The notes under the pieces: generated by a model | Told to the model about the DNA's origin: nothing | Seen by the model: only the letters and a program-made list of their open reading frames with translations | Databases searched by the model: none | Program-made: the position numbers and the translations under genes | Assembly (NCBI GenBank): GCA_032622095.1 | Contig: CP136064.1 | Location: 174,982,247-175,046,246, forward strand | Length of the DNA stretch: 64,000 nt | Reading direction: 5' to 3' | Source of the DNA: Siphonodentalium dalli | Taxonomy: Eukaryota > Mollusca > Scaphopoda > Gadilida > Siphonodentaliidae | Shown here: piece after piece, positions 49,601 to 55,381 of the stretch | Position numbering within the stretch: position 1 is the first letter of the stretch | How the letters are laid out: every line of letters starts with the position of its first letter

Positions 49601-52600
49601 ATTTTCGTTGTCGATATCTGCGTCTGCTGACTGGAAACCAGTCTTTGAAGTGACTCGTATTGTTAAACCTCAAATTAAACTCAGCAATATTGTCACTTAT
49701 TTCGTATGTTCATGAAAACATGTGTATAGGCACATGATTTTCCTTCATACAAACTATATTACTATACTCATGTATAAATTACGTACCGATCGAATTAGTG
49801 GCATAAATTTGTCAGAAGTATTCAAAAGTCCACACTAACACTCTTTAGTATTACTACTCTTTAGCATTACCATATTAAAATAATCAAACGACGAACGCTT
49901 TTTATTATAATAACGACCGTATGGCGTATATAAACTCAAAATTTCTTCTCGACCTTAAAACCTTGGGTTCAAACTCAAAATGATGAATTAAGCCTAACAA
50001 TTCAAGATCATTTTATCGCCCTGAATATTGAGTACATGTGTACATCGTCGATTTTTGTTCTTATAGTCAGATGGAGAAATCGTTAAGTTCCGGCACTGGC
50101 ATCGATATATCATTGCGCTAAGCTCTTACGTCACTGTGTGTGCCGATAATACACGTGTGTCTTAGTAAAAATATAAGGCCGGGTTTAGGATCTATAACTA
50201 TGTGATCAATTTACATATATAGGTTTTTTATTATTGAACTTCTTCATTAGTTTAACCGTCAGAACAATGCAATCAACTAAGTATATAGAGTTACGCTTCT
50301 TGAATTTGTGTAGGGAAACTCGAGTCAGCATAAAAAAATTTCTGGCTGCTGATTGGTTGATTATCATTGAGGGAAATATCCCTAATCGGGAACAGAAAAT
50401 CATAACCTACGTAAATATGGCGATCGTGTATGTTTAGATGTCCAGGAAGAGTCTGGTGATGTCCAGAAGTTACGGAAGGGGTCTGGGTATTTTTATGCTG
50501 CTGATTTTTGTGCAGTAAATGTGGTAGTTGTGGAAATGCAAGATTATCGTTTGAAAAATATACCGAAAAGGGCGCGTTTGTTGTCACATACTGGTGCAGA
50601 GGATGACGTTCTAAGGGAACATTGACCACTTGAAGTTCAAATAGGTCAAACCCATGGCCGGCGGGACTTTTAGTTAACACTGTCGCCTATGGAAAATAAT
50701 TAGTTGTGTGTAACCTACATGCATGCACTTAATTGTTGCAAGTAGTTAATTCAACCCCGAATGATTCGCGACGAACGGAACAATGCGATAAACTCGAGGT
50801 ATACCAATCTTCATTCGTCAGCAAATGAATAAATAATTCCGAGACCCCATGCCAGGTCGTGTTCTTCCTTTGTTAATTTGCAAGACAAATGGATCAATTT
50901 GAGAACCGGTTTATTAATCGGTGAGCCGGTGCATGCTGCAGCCTGTGCTATCAATATCGATGTCGAGACACATTCAGGTCTTCTACGTTCCGTTTTGTCG
51001 AACCCTTTCTATACTAAATCATATGGATTCTCCCATTAAGTTAAAACTGTGTAAATCGGTCATGTCTATTATTACATGCGCTCGCGCAACATTATGGCGA
51101 TCAGACAGATTCGTTCGTAGCTTGGTGTCACACTCCATGACGTCACCAAAAACGACGTAAAACCTCGTGGCGTTCTGACATTTTTACTGTGCCGCGTTTT
51201 TGCTATGTTTATTTTATGTGTTGTTTTCGATTATTTGTTTGTCGCCGATATCGCCATTTGTCAGGATTCCCTGTTTCTATATTTAAAACTGGCATGCTCG
51301 TAGTGAGCCTCGATTTCGATTTTTTCTCCCAGGTCAAAATACGTCAGAGTTATGACAAAAATAGATCGACCTACATTTTCTCCATCAGAACTCTACATCA
51401 AAGAGTATATAGACTCCTTCGGGACCTACATAGATTCCTTCATTTGAGTATTTTTACTTATAATTAGGAAGTTTTATCATTTTTGGTTCGTGCGAAGACC
51501 TCTTTTTATCATGTGGGAAAAGAGAGACATTCAAAACGCGATTTCGTAATTCGACGCAATAGGCTGAATAGCCTAACCTTCAGCCGAGTTCCAGGTCAAA
51601 TACGACGAATGACGTAACACAAAACAAAACGCATTTGTTGACACAAACACCGTTTGAAGAGTTTATTATTACATAAAATGATCGTTATTGATTAATTATT
51701 TGATTAATTATTGATATTTATTGTTGCATATTGGCTGCTATCAACATTTACACAAATAGTATTAATTATTTCTTATAATTGCTCCTTTGGTCAACTTTGA
51801 CTATCGGAAAATGAAAATCAAAATATGCCGCTGAAAAAAATGTAATCGATATTAAAGTCTCATCCTTTCGGCAACATCGAATTGGTTTTAATTACTTAAA
51901 TGATTAATATAGTAATTTGCCTTTTATCTGTGATGAAATGAGAAATGGTAATTGTCTTTTTTTGCTAACATTAAATTAAATTAAATAAATTAAGTAAAAT
52001 ACAGTGAAATTATTTTTTAAATTATTGTTTATTACATTTTTGCGCACGTTGGCATCTCTCTGAGTGCATTCTATAGTTGATTTGGGGGATGTCTAGGTAA
52101 TATAAGCAGACGACAGATACTACATATTTATTGAGGGATATGTTCGGATGATCAGGTGAACAAACGTCCTATTATCTCAACATTCCCTACGGGATAAACT
52201 ACTCACCATTGAGTGTTTAGTATAGAAAGGGATAAAGAACGTTACGAACAAGATCATTATTTCTCATATCTGAAGAAGCGAGAAGTCAATGATTTAATTA
52301 TACGTTTTAGAACATGGAATCACATGTTATATACCAGTGGTCGGAGATTAGACGTGCGTAGATTTAGATAAAAGACAATGTCATTTATGTAACTGCTCTA
52401 TTTAGAGATGAATTTAAATATTTGTATTGGCTTGCCAAAAAATATCTCACGTATACGACAAAAGTACATAGCTAGATATTACAACACTAATCCGACCTTA
52501 GTATAAATGCGAAATCTTCAAGAACCCGTCAGCATTGCGAAATATCTGTGGATTTCTAATATAGAAGCGAAATATTTCTTTTATATATAGAAGAGATGTG

Positions 52601-55381
52601 GTTATTATACGCGCTTATTATTCTCATATATATGTCCCTCTCAACCCCCACCCCTCAAGATTATACCGAGTCATCCAGGTTGACCCACTGGTGGCGACCC
52701 AAGCACATGGTTAGTTCGCAATAGCTTCTCCAACATGCACCCCTTCACTTGGGACCTACACAATGGTTCAGTGGTTGTGGGTTGTTCAGTACGTAGAGTA
52801 CATGTATATAGTCACAGTATTATTAAAAGATCGATTATCTGTATATGAATTTCCAACAATTGTTATCCATATAATGCAGATCCATGTAGTTTACCTGCGG
52901 TCGTTAATTACGCTTATCGCGTGTGGTCATATTAAGTTTGTGTAGAAAATGAGGGGTCATTGTTGTCTTTCTAAATCGATAATCTTTATCACTTCAATAA
53001 GTTTTACCGAGGCATGCTTAGTATGTTTATATGTGTCAAATGTATTTATCGACCTTTTTGAAACCCGGAAACAATCAATATATTTAATTTGAGCCATGCA
53101 TGTTTTGCAATTCACTTAACACTTAAATACATATTGTGGGCTTATTACCTTGAATAAAACTTATAAGTTAGCACCAGACTAAGCATGCACTAGATAATGC
53201 CACGAATCTCTACTCCAGCTGACGCCCGTACAGATCATATTCCACCAGTACAAAACCTGGGAATTTTTTGAAGTTTTGACAGGGAACCTTATAAAGTCGA
53301 AAAAATAACGCGGGGAATATATTTCTTAGTTATGAAGTGTTCCTTAATAATGTACTTCACTGTTGGTGAAGGTCCCAACACAAACTTTCACGATTTAAAT
53401 AAATTTGTGTCGCTTACAATTATGGAATTTGTCCTGTTAATTAATTCATCGTTTATTGCGATATCGACTCACAAATACCACGGAAAAAATGCAATTTTGA
53501 ATTGGAACATTCACCTACAGTGAAATACATTATTAAGGAACAGATAATACTAAGAAATATATTCCCCGCGTTATGTTTTCGACTGTATAATGTTCCCTGT
53601 CAAAACTTCAAGTTCTCAGGTTTTGTACTGTTAGAATATGATCTCTACGGGCGTTAGCCAGAGTAGAGATTTATGGAATGATCTAAGTATACACAGGAAT
53701 AATTTAGCAATCAACTAAAAAAAATGTTTTATATTTTATCGAATTTCCAACAGTGTTCAATTTCAGAGGGGAAAAACGTTTGAACTACGCTAAATTGTAC
53801 ATATTTACTCCGTTCTATTCGGGACGAATTCATGGCTGATAAACACACGACAGCGATTCCGACAACAAGACTCACAAGAGTTACATAAAATTGCTTTGAA
53901 ATATGAGTTAGTGTTCAGCCTATTTGGATATAAGATTTATGAAAATAACTATCATCGTCATCTCCTTGTGAAAACCAAACACAGTGTTCCTCATCACTTT
54001 AAGATAAAATAAATCTATAAACCCAGAAAACATGCCGATAGTTTCTATTAATCCACCTTACCTCAAAAGTCATGTTAAATCAGCTTACTTGGGTGTACTC
54101 CTATAGCTGTTGAAACATTAATCGCTATACTCCATTTAGTCTAAGTAATGACGGGATATGTCTAAATTTATATCCCCTCTTTGGGCGAAGTTGACCACAA
54201 AGTTTGTTCAAATATTTACGGGACGAACTTGAGACAAATGTCATTCTGATTTTCTTCTATTTAAAGAACATCTGTTGTTCTCGTTTGGGGCTATAACTAT
54301 ACTCTGTACCGATAACCGAAAGTACAGGTGGAATATTTGCGTGGTTACATCAGATGTTGTTTCTGGTGTGGGTGCTGGATATAGGTATCGAGGTGTCTAT
54401 GTCTTAATGACGTAAACATCGGAAGTATGTGTCGTTGAGTTGACTAACTAATAGTTTTGCCACAGTCATTTACAAAAGTTCCAATACACGGTGATTTATC
54501 GTATGTGAAGTCTAAATCATGCACGAAGCACGAAGTGCAAATAAAATTTATTACCATCGTGCATGATGACACTTAAAATTCTATTGTTCGCCAGTTCCGT
54601 GTGAAGCGATTCATAATCTTCAATCCACATATTAAGCATACCAATTGTTTGCTTTTATTTTGCGGAGATAAAATCACACACATGATAATATCCTCATTCA
54701 CGGCATTTTGTTTGCAATCAAATGCATGAGAGGAACTTCCGGTTGTGGTGGCAAGGAATTATCTCTCCGCAGATAAAGGTAAGTGCTCTCGGTAAACAGT
54801 ATGTTTTTGTGTCCATTTAGTATAATTCCGCGCTTTAAAATATCCCAGGTCGACTCAAAACGATCGCTGCTTCATAATATATGTATAACAGCCACTCGTT
54901 CATAATATAACTAATCGACGAAATTTTCCAACGCGTGATTCAAAGTAATACTTTTTTTTTTTTTTAAACGTCGAAAATTATCTCTCGTTGTAGTTTTCTT
55001 GTATTCGATATATTATGTTAAGTGATTCCGTTAAAATTAAAAAAATGTTCGATGTTGTGATATTTTAAATCAAAATTCATTTTAAAAACTAATTTGTTAG
55101 ATATTCTGTTGTTGCAGTATCCGAGATGAGCTGTTGTGATATCTTATTAGTATTACATCTTGCTGATACATGTATCTTAGGAACATATAGAAGACATGAA
55201 AGTTGGAATTGCCAGGCGTGGTATCTTGTCGCCATTTTGTAGTAAATTATGGTTCCCGTCCCAGCATATATCCATATTCCACGCGACATATGTGTTATGG
55301 CAATTTGGCATATGGTGTTGCCAATTAAGAGTATAGAATATTGTCAAACTCACCTCGAATATCTGGAAGGGATCGTATGAT
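18907..55381 (-). CDS. PLA2G4A-like: Cytosolic phospholipase A2 (group IV), 14 exons, start codon not found
   Basis: Calcium-dependent cytosolic phospholipase A2. The family hydrolyses the sn-2 ester of membrane glycerophospholipids, releasing arachidonate-type fatty acids and lysophospholipid. Exons: 55381-55354, 43706-43628, 42628-42482, 41386-41230, 40468-40336, 39354-39218, 36501-36285, 35480-35366, 31497-31267, 25447-25096, 23703-23582, 22809-22628, 20974-20788, 19661-18907. All junctions are AG/GT and all phases agree, giving 946 residues. Counting from the Ser encoded first: C2 domain about 12-135 with calcium ligands in LDTPDPY, DPNPIW and MEDNYG; oxyanion GSGGG and Arg195 in GGFRAM; nucleophile Ser223 in GLSGS; catalytic Asp594 in VDAGL; MAPK-type YPMSP site at Ser564. 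It is longer than the roughly 750-residue vertebrate enzyme because of an acidic linker and a C-terminal extension. The first coding exon, with the Met, is missing; it must lie above 55381. Confidence 0.96.
18946..19236 (-). repeat. Tandem coding duplication, 48-residue unit
   Basis: Two in-frame copies with period 144 bp (GAACGTCACGTG on the plus strand at 19201 and again at 19057). Each copy has LDSPSQ(E/D)KHVTFI, VNSKP.DLE.RKR, (D/R)SEYF or DTEYF, and FES.CSPEI. KHVTF fits the RVxF docking consensus of protein phosphatase 1. Confidence 0.95.
19662..20787 (-). other. Intron 13
   Basis: Non-coding. Donor GTAAATT after CCAG, acceptor TTTGCAG. No mobile element is recognised inside. Confidence 0.85.
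20788..20974 (-). CDS. PLA2G4A-like: Exon 13 of the phospholipase
   Basis: Acceptor CTATAG, then ELLLAEKWARMNHLKFPKID, VFDREGLKELYIF, CPTVLHFPLVNIEFRKF and KPG, donor GTAAATT. This block, with AEKWA...FPKID and FDREGLKE, is highly diagnostic of group IV phospholipase A2. The split Gly codon (G|GT) joins exon 14 in frame. Confidence 0.96.
21394..21679 (-). mobile_element. TTAA element, AGACATATTATG family, internally deleted
   Basis: Flanked by TTAA on both sides (21390-21393 and 21680-21683). Its ends are AGACATATTATGCACTTG and, at the other side, GGAGTGTTTCACAACACT. It is 286 bp against 368 bp for the copy at 58801, which lies in opposite orientation. It sits in intron 12. Confidence 0.85.
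22628..22809 (-). CDS. PLA2G4A-like: Exon 12: catalytic aspartate
   Basis: Acceptor TTTCCAG, donor GTTAGC. Encodes DEFDGLFE, then HLYMVDAGLTFNSPFPLVL, RPQREVQVILSFDFSARPSD and SPPFK. The Asp in VDAGL corresponds to the catalytic Asp of the Ser-Asp dyad. The neighbouring residue is Ala where vertebrates usually have Ser (VDSGL). Confidence 0.97.
23582..23703 (-). CDS. PLA2G4A-like: Exon 11: conserved Ser-Pro phosphorylation site
   Basis: Acceptor ATTTCAG, donor GTAAGT. Encodes FEVLSTRKGRAGVIHNFMRG, LNLQKN and YPMSPFTPLPNS. The GRAG.IHNFM.GLN block is a family signature. The Ser-Pro in YPMSP (plus-strand position 23607-23609) aligns with the MAPK site of the vertebrate enzyme (Ser505). Confidence 0.96.
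24275..24343. repeat. 69-bp near-perfect hairpin
   Basis: Arms GCCAATGCATTCTCTTATAT and its reverse complement with a 15-bp centre. Followed at about 24379 by GGCACTCAAAGGGTTAA, a piggyBac-like end. Same family as 880-945 and the arms around the Tc1 element. Located in intron 10. Confidence 0.85.
25096..25447 (-). CDS. PLA2G4A-like: Exon 10: acidic, Ser-rich linker
   Basis: Acceptor TGTACAG, donor GTGAGA. Encodes KELEKLGESDNDSDCSDDSD, an Asp/Glu/Ser-rich run, RRDSGIGDSTDSKDE, VFTFKRPMAISKTKPL, a Lys/Thr-rich segment and YWENMLNSVFDR. The linker between lipase sub-domains is variable in the family; the end (W..ML.S.F) is conserved. DSGIGDS (25289-25269) fits the beta-TrCP phosphodegron pattern. 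Confidence 0.94.
25700..26640. mobile_element. Element with long terminal inverted repeats and internal palindromes
   Basis: Left GACACATGTATTCAATGGAA (about 25717) is inverted at the right as TTCCATTGAATACATGTGAC (about 26602). Inside are two imperfect palindromes: 25785-25955 around TTTCGCGAGAGCGTAGCGAG, and 26395-26560 around the GTAAAACTCGAACC/GGTTCTCGTTTTAC core with TTAACGTTATTGCAC arms. No transposase. Located in intron 9; borders are approximate. Confidence 0.75.
26641..27360. other. Intronic DNA, nothing recognised
   Basis: Part of intron 9. Short direct repeat ATACTAAATATACTA at about 26752-26772 and AATATTCA/ATTCAGGTATATT phrases near 26930; no bounded element. Confidence 0.5.
27364..27526. 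mobile_element. Small foldback element, ACAAGACGGTATCA ends
   Basis: ACAAGACGGTATCA at 27367 is mirrored by TGATACCGTCTTAT at 27510. The 160-bp unit contains two copies of CTTAAC(G/A)TCGG(T/A)TTTTT-like sequence. Family unknown; located in intron 9, just left of the array-ended element. Confidence 0.7.
27598..29005 (+). mobile_element. Array-ended transposon, copy 1 (with nested foldback)
   Basis: Perfect 8-bp target duplication GTTACTGG at 27590-27597 and 29006-29013. The left end is GGGAACATGTCTCTATTCCG followed by seven 16-bp units of CTATTCCGAAGGTTC(G/A); the right end is the same unit inverted, ending GTGAACCCTACCC. The interior has no coding capacity but contains two ACGACATATATGTCGT palindromes. 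The 480-bp foldback at 28162 is inserted inside. Homologous to 45126-46032 (opposite orientation) and 44161-46525. Confidence 0.95.
28162..28641. mobile_element. Foldback TTAA element, AGGTACTCAATCCG family, 480 bp
   Basis: TTAA flanks both ends (28158-28161, 28642-28645). Termini are AGGTACTCAATCCG and its reverse complement. Long inverted arms include TATTTGATTCGAGTCGAGGA. The homologous position in copy 2 of the host element (near 45495) is uninterrupted and carries a single TTAA, which proves the insertion and its borders. Confidence 0.96.
29014..30514. other. Intronic DNA, nothing recognised
   Basis: Part of intron 9 between two mobile elements. No coding similarity. The open frames at 29791 and 30058 are short and resemble nothing. 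Confidence 0.5.
30519..31037. mobile_element. TTAA element, AGGCACGGGCGGCG family, 519 bp
   Basis: TTAA on both sides (30515-30518, 31038-31041). The left end is AGGCACGGGCGGCGTTCG; the right end reads in reverse AGATACGGGCGGCGTTGG. Other copies lie at 60475-60983 (same orientation), 35706-36135 (same orientation, truncated) and 36620-37097 (related, inverted). Confidence 0.93.
31267..31497 (-). CDS. PLA2G4A-like: Exon 9 of the phospholipase
   Basis: Acceptor CTTTCAG, donor GTAAGT. Encodes EWVEFSPYEIGMPKYGTFM, PEVFGSKFFMGKM, PPLHFLQGIWGSAFCILFKR and VEMIRQEMG. WVEFSPYEIG and GSKFFMG with HFL.G.WGSAF are family signatures of the lipase domain. Confidence 0.97.
32069..32205 (+). repeat. Tandem repeat, three units of 43-46 bp
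   Basis: Unit CTGGACAGTTGCGTCATGGG followed by AACTGCAGGTGATTGGTGG. Three near-identical copies in intron 8. Confidence 0.92.
33785..34549. mobile_element. Foldback element, GGTCAATC(C/G)ACACCGG family
   Basis: The left arm starts at TTAA (33781) with GGTCAATCCACACCGG, GGAGCGCGATTATAACGGCC and GATTTTTATATTCACAC. The right arm is the inverted equivalent ending GGTGTCGATTGACCC followed by TTAG, a decayed TTAA. Arms are about 125 bp. The GC-rich arms contain repeated GCGCG motifs. No transposase. In intron 8. Confidence 0.85.
34955..35085 (+). repeat. Dispersed repeat, second copy of 185-320
   Basis: ACGGAATTCTGAG, then ACCAATATATTTTATATT, then GCGTTACCATTTCTGAT, in the same order as at 187-300. 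In intron 8. Confidence 0.8.
35366..35480 (-). CDS. PLA2G4A-like: Exon 8 of the phospholipase
   Basis: Acceptor AATTTCAG, donor GTAAAT. Encodes RLNTKLSHQQSKIKNGDVP, MPMYTCVHVKEDVSARSFQ. The R.NT.LS start and P.YTC.HVK match the family block that follows the IGETL motif. Found by splice phase and homology; it is short and open in more than one frame. Confidence 0.94.
35706..36135. mobile_element. TTAA element, AGGCACGGGCGG family, right end truncated
   Basis: TTAA at 35702-35705, then AGGCACGGGCGGTGTTCG. Very similar to 30519-31037 except for a GGGGGGGGGG run at about 36071 and loss of about 70 bp of the interior. The last bases of the right terminus and the second TTAA are absent. In intron 7, 150 bp from exon 7. 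Confidence 0.9.
36285..36501 (-). CDS. PLA2G4A-like: Exon 7 of the phospholipase
   Basis: Acceptor TCTGCAG, donor GTAAGT. Encodes YLSTLYSHPNWPHMNPGDI, LLKGIWRYFETIMQKRKNGQ, PISFTDFFGHLIGETLLKG. Directly continues the nucleophile segment GLSGSSW with YLSTLYSHP. The first base completes the Trp codon across the intron. Confidence 0.97.
36620..37097 (-). mobile_element. TTAA element, AGG(T/C)ACGGGAGGCC variant, 478 bp
   Basis: TTAA on both sides (36616-36619, 37098-37101). Ends AGGTACGGGAGGCCTTGC and, reversed, AGGCACGGGAGGCCTTAG. The interior is homologous in reverse to the AGGCACGGGCGG family (GTAAACAAAAGC, ATTCCTGATATGGAA and so on). Located in intron 6. Confidence 0.9.
37394..37844 (+). repeat. 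451-bp direct repeat, left copy
   Basis: 19-bp terminal inverted repeats GGTTACACTGGTGTAAATA; no difference from the right copy was found on reading both through. Confidence 0.97.
38747..39197 (+). repeat. 451-bp direct repeat, right copy
   Basis: Identical to 37394-37844. Its right edge is 20 bases from the splice donor of exon 6 (39217). Confidence 0.97.
39218..39354 (-). CDS. PLA2G4A-like: Exon 6: oxyanion hole and nucleophile serine
   Basis: Acceptor GATTTCAG, donor GTGAGT. Encodes TPRVAVIGSGGGFRAMTAY, AGVFKALHESGVLQCTSYA, CGLSGSSW. GSGGG is the oxyanion loop, the Arg in GFRAM is the conserved catalytic-region arginine, and the Ser in GLSGS is the nucleophile. The spacing of 28 residues between Arg and Ser equals that in the vertebrate enzyme. 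Confidence 0.98.
39355..40335 (-). other. Intron 5
   Basis: Non-coding, about 980 bp. No mobile element recognised. Confidence 0.85.
40336..40468 (-). CDS. PLA2G4A-like: Exon 5: linker from C2 to catalytic domain
   Basis: Acceptor ATTTTCAG, donor GTTAGC. Encodes NPTLRYSLCLCENEKAFLRK, RREKTFKAMQDLLGP, PKEPFE. The pattern LR(F/Y)S..LC..E..F...R and LLGP is conserved at the start of the lipase domain. Confidence 0.96.
40500..40825. mobile_element. TTAA foldback element, AGGGGCTGTACACTAAATCC family
   Basis: TTAA on both sides (40496-40499, 40826-40829). The ends are AGGGGCTGTACACTAAATCC and its near inverse. The arms also share CTCCTATTATACTCAACA and AACAATGTAAACAACATGG. The element lies in intron 4 with only 31 bases between it and the acceptor of exon 5. 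A decayed relative is at 42702-42918. Confidence 0.93.
41230..41386 (-). CDS. PLA2G4A-like: Exon 4: second half of the C2 domain
   Basis: Acceptor TTTCACAG, donor GTGAGT. Encodes LTLMEDNYGPDKTIGSVYLD, INSELTINKWSAKTLMF, VEIKLMVEY. Asp and Asn of MEDNYG occupy the third calcium-binding loop positions. Confidence 0.96.
41387..42481 (-). other. Intron 3
   Basis: About 1.1 kb, non-coding. A plus-strand open frame (41408-41740) is hydrophobic and T-rich but has no recognisable similarity and overlaps the intron, so I treat it as chance. Confidence 0.8.
42482..42628 (-). CDS. PLA2G4A-like: Exon 3: calcium loops of the C2 domain
   Basis: Acceptor CTTCAACAG, donor GTAAGC. Encodes DTPDPYIILRVKTAPDCKKR, TRTIDDDPNPIWDEKFEYLL and DDEEKNVL. 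DTPDPY and NPIW are the calcium-ligand segments of the cPLA2 C2 domain; the first base of the Leu codon comes from exon 2. Confidence 0.98.
42702..42918. mobile_element. Decayed TTAA foldback element, AGGGGCTGTACAC family
   Basis: TTAA on the left (42698-42701), GTAA on the right. Arms TCTCCTTTTATACTCAACA and the right end GGATTTAGTGTACAGTACCC match the family at 40500. In intron 2. Confidence 0.8.
42925..43030 (+). repeat. Dispersed repeat shared with 47660-47760
   Basis: GTTCATTACGAAACCAATGT, then GGTGCATTGTTAGTATATA. The second copy reads GCTCATTACAAAGCCAATGT and GATGCATTGTTAGTATATAG. Confidence 0.8.
43628..43706 (-). CDS. PLA2G4A-like: Exon 2: N-terminal strand of the C2 domain
   Basis: The acceptor is the pyrimidine-rich CTTCCTTCCAG, donor GTGAGT. 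Encodes VNHRACMMLHVHVIRGRNIT and NGWLDY. The frame aligns without gaps to the first C2 strand of the vertebrate enzyme when joined to exon 1 (DPFQIFE). A weaker AG eleven bases downstream would give the wrong phase, which decides the acceptor. Confidence 0.9.
43707..44160. other. Intron 1, proximal part
   Basis: Nothing recognised. A minus-strand open frame at 43819-44043 rich in Arg/Asn resembles no family and lies inside intron 1. Confidence 0.5.
44703..46086. mobile_element. Insertion at the TTTAA site of copy 3, itself carrying copy 2
   Basis: Bounded by TTTAA on both sides (44698-44702 and 46087-46091). Without copy 2 and its duplication it is about 470 bp. The right end, read in reverse, is AGGCCCAGGCCTTTCG, again AGG after TTAA. 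It occupies exactly the host position where copy 1 carries the 480-bp foldback and copy 2 is empty. A 25-bp-armed hairpin around GGGGAATAACT...AGTTATCCCC lies at 44928-44984. Confidence 0.75.
45126..46032 (-). mobile_element. Array-ended transposon, copy 2, nested
   Basis: Perfect 8-bp target duplication GTAATATG (45118-45125 and 46033-46040). In this orientation it begins GGGTAGGGTTCGCTATTCCG and ends GGAATAGAGACATGTTCCC. The 907-bp interior is the uninterrupted reverse complement of copy 1, so this is the reference for the family's full length. Confidence 0.96.
46770..46894. repeat. Foldback with GTTATCACC...GTGTGTTTCCGAGATCC arms
   Basis: Arms of about 40 bp: TGTGTGTTTCCGAGATCC and, inverted, GGATCTCGGAAACACACA, extending to GATAAATATAGGTTATCA. 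No clear target duplication. In intron 1. Confidence 0.85.
46895..49443. other. Intron 1, middle part
   Basis: Holds the second copy of the 42925 repeat at 47660-47760. TTTTTGGTCATGTCTCCAC is duplicated at about 47129-47166. No gene recognised. Confidence 0.5.
49444..49463 (+). repeat. Poly-G run of 20
   Basis: Twenty consecutive G residues on the plus strand, able to form a quadruplex; on the transcribed strand of intron 1 it is a C run in the pre-mRNA. Length may be imprecise because of sequencing slippage. Confidence 0.85.
49464..53185. other. Intron 1, distal part
   Basis: No gene or bounded element recognised. A 129-residue minus-strand open frame (50680-50291) and short plus-strand frames at 50921-51467 show no family motifs. 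A/T-rich repeats of ATTAATTATT occur at 51690-51775. Confidence 0.5.
53190..53690. mobile_element. 500-bp foldback element
   Basis: The left arm contains AATCTCTACTCCAGCTGACG, TTTTGAAGTTTTGACAGGGA, ACGCGGGGAATATATTTCTT and TGTTCCTTAATAATGTA. The right arm carries all of these in reverse order and complement up to 53690. The spacer is short (about 53370-53500). A fragment of the same family is at 57845-57940. In intron 1. Confidence 0.92.
53691..55353 (-). other. Intron 1, donor-side part
   Basis: A hairpin around CATGCACGA lies at 54518-54568 and a T13-14 run at about 54952-54965. No gene recognised. Confidence 0.5.
55354..55381 (-). CDS. PLA2G4A-like: Exon 1 (first recognised): 28-nt exon
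   Basis: Acceptor TCTATTTTCAG, donor GTGAGT. Encodes SYDPFQIFE after one base that completes a preceding codon. Joined to exon 2 it gives DPFQIFEVNHRACMMLHV, which has the same length and key residues as the N-terminus of the vertebrate enzyme (DPYQ...V.H). Three bases upstream of the split codon are expected to be ATG in an earlier exon. Alternatively an ATG at 55431 could read through the acceptor without splicing. Confidence 0.8.

Noticed and set aside
50291-50680. 129-residue open frame on the minus strand inside intron 1
   Set aside because: No family similarity, and its ends do not coincide with convincing splice sites in phase with the phospholipase exons. Kept only as a low-priority candidate.
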